Source of the DNA: Betaproteobacteria bacterium RIFCSPLOWO2_02_FULL_68_150
GTDB lineage: Bacteria; Pseudomonadota; Gammaproteobacteria; Burkholderiales; SG8-39
Length of the DNA: 6,703 nucleotides
Direction: 5' to 3'
Assembly: GCA_001771975.1 (NCBI GenBank)
Contig: MERE01000063.1
Coordinates: 1-6,703 of the forward strand
In this document: in pieces, positions 4,767-6,703 of the stretch
How positions within the stretch are numbered: the stretch's first letter is position 1
Layout: each line of letters begins with the position of its first letter
Notes under the pieces: model-generated
Told to the model about the DNA's origin: nothing
The model's database searches: none
What the model saw: the letters and a program-made list of their open reading frames with translations, nothing else
Program-made: the position numbers and the translations under genes

Positions 4767-5836
4767 GCGAACTGCATTTCGCGCAGAGTTACGGCGAAGC
4801 GCGGGCGAAGTTCTTCGCCGCGGCCTCGGCGCAGGGACTCGCGCTCGAGCGCCACATCCACCCCGCAGCCCGCGGTGCCGACGGCGAGGAGCTGTCGCTC
4901 GACTGCGCGCGCCTCGGTCCGGCGCAAGCCGAGCGGCTGGTGCTGCTCACCAGCGCAGCGCACGGCGTGGAGGGTTTCTGCGGGTCGGGCGTCCAGGTTG
5001 CGCTGCTGCACGACGCGGGGTTTCTCGCCCGGGCGCGCGCGAGCGGCGCTGCGGTGCTGTTCGTGCACGCGCTGAATCCCTACGGATTCTCGCATTGGGG
5101 ACGCACGAACGAGGACAACATCGATCTCAACCGCAATTTCGTCGACCACTCGCGGCCGCCGCCGGCGAACGCGGCCTACGCCGAAGTGCATCCGCTGCTC
5201 GCCGGCGCGCAGTGGCCGCCGGACCAGGACGGGGAGGCCGGCATCGCGCGCTACATCGCCGAGCGCGGCCAGTTCGCGTTCCAGGCAGCGGTGACCGGCG
5301 GGCAGTACGAGTTTCCGCACGGTCTGTTCTTCGGCGGCCGCGCGCCGAGCTGGTCCAACCGGACGCTGCGCAAGGTGCTGGCCGCGCATCGCGCCTGGGC
5401 ACGGCGCCTGTGCTGGATCGACTTCCATACCGGGCTCGGACCCTATGGACACGGCGAACTGATCCAGGCGGGAAGGGATGACGACGCCGAGCTGGCGCGC
5501 GCGACCGCAATGTGGGGCGGCCTGGTGAAGTCGATCTACAAGGGCACCTCGGCGTCGGCGCGGCTCGAGGGGCTGCTCGCGTTCGCCGCCTACGAAGAGC
5601 TGCCGCAGGCGGAACTCACCGGCTGCGCGCTAGAATTCGGCACGCTGCCCGTGATGCAGGTGCTGCAGGCGCTGCGCGCCGAGAACTGGCTGCGCCGCCA
5701 TCCGGGCGCGCCGCAGGCGCAGCGGGAAGCGCTGCGACGCCAGGTGCGCGATGCGTTTTACTGCGATGCGGCGGACTGGAAGGCGATGGTGGTGGAGCAG
5801 GGCCGTGCGGTCGCGCTGCAGGCTCTGGCGGCGTGA
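4763..5836 (+). CDS. DUF2817 family M14-like zinc metallohydrolase
   Basis: This 357-residue protein matches the DUF2817 family, distant relatives of M14 carboxypeptidases with no settled substrate. A plausible zinc set is visible: H67 and E70 in A-H-G-V-E-G (the H-x-x-E motif), H222 in D-F-H-T-G-L-G-P (220-227), and E291 in L-E-F-G-T as candidate general base. N-P-Y-G-F and R-T-N-E-D-N-I-D-L-N-R-N-F (114-126) are the family's central signature. No signal peptide or membrane segment is seen, so it probably acts in the cytoplasm on a small amide or peptide-like compound rather than on cell wall. The ATG at 4763 overlaps the OYE stop (ATGA), placing it last in the coupled chain. Cleavage of an acyl-amino acid or of an amide made by the upstream enzymes is an inference from context; an unrelated housekeeping role cannot be excluded. 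Confidence 0.88.
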   Translation: MSELHFAQSYGEARAKFFAAASAQGLALERHIHPAARGADGEELSLDCARLGPAQAERLVLLTSAAHGVEGFCGSGVQVALLHDAGFLARARASGAAVLFVHALNPYGFSHWGRTNEDNIDLNRNFVDHSRPPPANAAYAEVHPLLAGAQWPPDQDGEAGIARYIAERGQFAFQAAVTGGQYEFPHGLFFGGRAPSWSNRTLRKVLAAHRAWARRLCWIDFHTGLGPYGHGELIQAGRDDDAELARATAMWGGLVKSIYKGTSASARLEGLLAFAAYEELPQAELTGCALEFGTLPVMQVLQALRAENWLRRHPGAPQAQREALRRQVRDAFYCDAADWKAMVVEQGRAVALQALAA

Positions 5837-5865
5837 TGACGAACTCTGAAGACTGCGCATGCTGA
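5836..5865 (+). other. Possible nine-codon bridging mini-ORF before the GGDEF gene
   Basis: An ATG at 5836 shares its A with the DUF2817 stop (TGATG) and opens a nine-residue frame (MTNSEDCAC) ending at TGA 5863-5865, just past the GGDEF start at 5859. It could keep ribosomes moving across the 22-nt gap. It may equally be chance, and no peptide function is claimed. Confidence 0.25.
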
Positions 5866-6703
5866 ACGTGATTGCCGTTGCGATGGTGGCCGCAGGAATC
5901 GTGGTGCTGCTGGCCGCGTTTGCGCCGGCGCTGCAGCTGATCGCGGAACTTCCGTCAACGACGCCGTTGCGGCGCCGCTGGCAGCTGCTGACGGGGCTGA
6001 TCGCGGTGTTCGTCGTCGGCTACCTGGTCTACCTGGTACTGTTCTATGGCAGCCACCGGGCGCTTTACGACCTGGTGGCGCCGCTGCTGTTCCTTCTCGG
6101 CGCCGGGTTCGTGCAGATGGTGACGCGCCTGACGCTGTCGACGGCGCACGACGTGCAGCGCGTCGCGCTGCTCGAACACGAAAATATCACCGATGCGCTC
6201 ACCGGGCTGCGCAACCGGCGCTTCCTCGACCTGCGCCTGGCCGAGGAGATGTCGCGCGCCGAGCGCTATCACGCGCCGGTTTCGGTGCTGCTGCTCGACA
6301 TCGACCATTTCAAGAGCGTCAACGACACCTGCGGCCATGCGGCAGGCGACAAGGTGCTGGCGGAAGTGGCGCGCATCGTGCGCGACACGGTGCGCAAGAC
6401 CGACCTCGCGGCGCGCTACGGCGGCGAGGAAATGGCGGTGATCGCGCCGCAAACGCCGCTCTCGACGGCGGTGATGCTCGCCGAGCGCCTGCGGCGCAAC
6501 ATCGAGACCAAGGCGTGCGCGGCGGTCCCCGAGGTCGCGACGCTCGGCCGCCCGATCACGGTGAGCATCGGCGTTGCCAAAAGCTCGAATCCGCCGGAAT
6601 CGGCGAGCAAGCTGCTGTGGCGCGCCGACAGTGCGCTCTACGAGGCGAAAGGCGGCGGCCGCAACAAGGTGGTCGCCGATTCGCCGGAGGTGCCGAAGCC
6701 GGC
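5859..6703 (+). CDS. Membrane-anchored GGDEF diguanylate cyclase (3' partial)
   Basis: The frame runs open from ATG 5859 to the window end (281 complete codons), so the stop lies outside. An in-frame TGA at 5847 fixes 5859 as the first ATG. The protein would make cyclic di-GMP from two GTP at the inner membrane. Three hydrophobic segments are seen (about 4-29, 43-63 and 69-88), with R-R-R (38-40) between the first two, then a short helix linker (about 91-111). The GGDEF domain begins at D-A-L-T-G-L-R-N-R-R (112-121), with L-L-D-I-D-H-F-K (D147 metal ligand), inhibitory-site R-K-T-D (179-182) five residues before the signature, G-G-E-E-M (188-192), S-I-G-V-A and Y-E-A-K-G-G-G-R-N. The last signature residue is Met, not Phe; the catalytic Gly-Gly-Glu-Glu is intact, so activity is likely. 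No recognised sensor domain is visible. It lies 22 nt after the DUF2817 gene and may share its transcript, but its role looks unrelated to the catabolic genes. Confidence 0.92.
   Translation, partial: MLNVIAVAMVAAGIVVLLAAFAPALQLIAELPSTTPLRRRWQLLTGLIAVFVVGYLVYLVLFYGSHRALYDLVAPLLFLLGAGFVQMVTRLTLSTAHDVQRVALLEHENITDALTGLRNRRFLDLRLAEEMSRAERYHAPVSVLLLDIDHFKSVNDTCGHAAGDKVLAEVARIVRDTVRKTDLAARYGGEEMAVIAPQTPLSTAVMLAERLRRNIETKACAAVPEVATLGRPITVSIGVAKSSNPPESASKLLWRADSALYEAKGGGRNKVVADSPEVPKP

Noticed and set aside
4621..5481. 286-codon + strand frame overlapping OYE and DUF2817
   Set aside because: Arg/Ala-rich off-frame shadow of two well-supported genes.
5955..6452. Minus-strand open frame opposite the GGDEF gene
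   Set aside because: His/Arg/Gln-rich antisense of the GGDEF domain; no independent motif.

Overview
The window is very GC-rich and packed with genes on the + strand only. The codon use, dense co-directional layout and protein families suggest a high-GC proteobacterium, most likely a betaproteobacterium. That is an inference from style and families, not from a marker gene. No RNA gene, CRISPR array, insertion sequence or attachment site is visible, and the largest non-coding gap is 22 nt.

Region 1 (1-1185) encodes a metal hydratase of the nitrile hydratase/thiocyanate hydrolase superfamily, with what is normally one beta subunit split over two genes. In order these are a beta N-domain gene (5' end cut by the window), a beta C-domain gene (225-563) and an alpha/gamma-type gene with the Cys-Thr-Leu-Cys-Ser-Cys metal centre (565-1185). 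This is the scnB-scnA-scnC order known for thiocyanate hydrolase. Several residues, notably an Arg right after the metal motif, look more like ScnC than a textbook nitrile hydratase alpha subunit.

Region 2 (1191-3639) is a complete pxpB-pxpC-pxpA set, encoding an ATP-dependent 5-oxoprolinase-type lactamase. PxpB and PxpA each carry a substitution inside a usually conserved motif. Region 3 (3636-5836) encodes an Old Yellow Enzyme of the YqjM/XenA type and a DUF2817 M14-like zinc hydrolase. From pxpB to the DUF2817 gene, each gene starts inside the stop of the previous one (ATGA at 1877, 2884, 3636 and 4763), and the hydratase genes abut pxpB closely, so regions 1-3 look like one transcript. 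Region 4 (5859 to the window end) is a membrane-bound diguanylate cyclase, cut at its 3' end.

Taken together, the first seven genes look like a catabolic operon. A nitrile (or thiocyanate-like anion) would be hydrated, an activated C=C reduced, a lactam opened at the cost of ATP, and an amide or peptide-like bond cleaved by the zinc enzyme. The substrate cannot be read from the sequence. The promoter and any metallochaperone/activator gene would lie upstream of the window.
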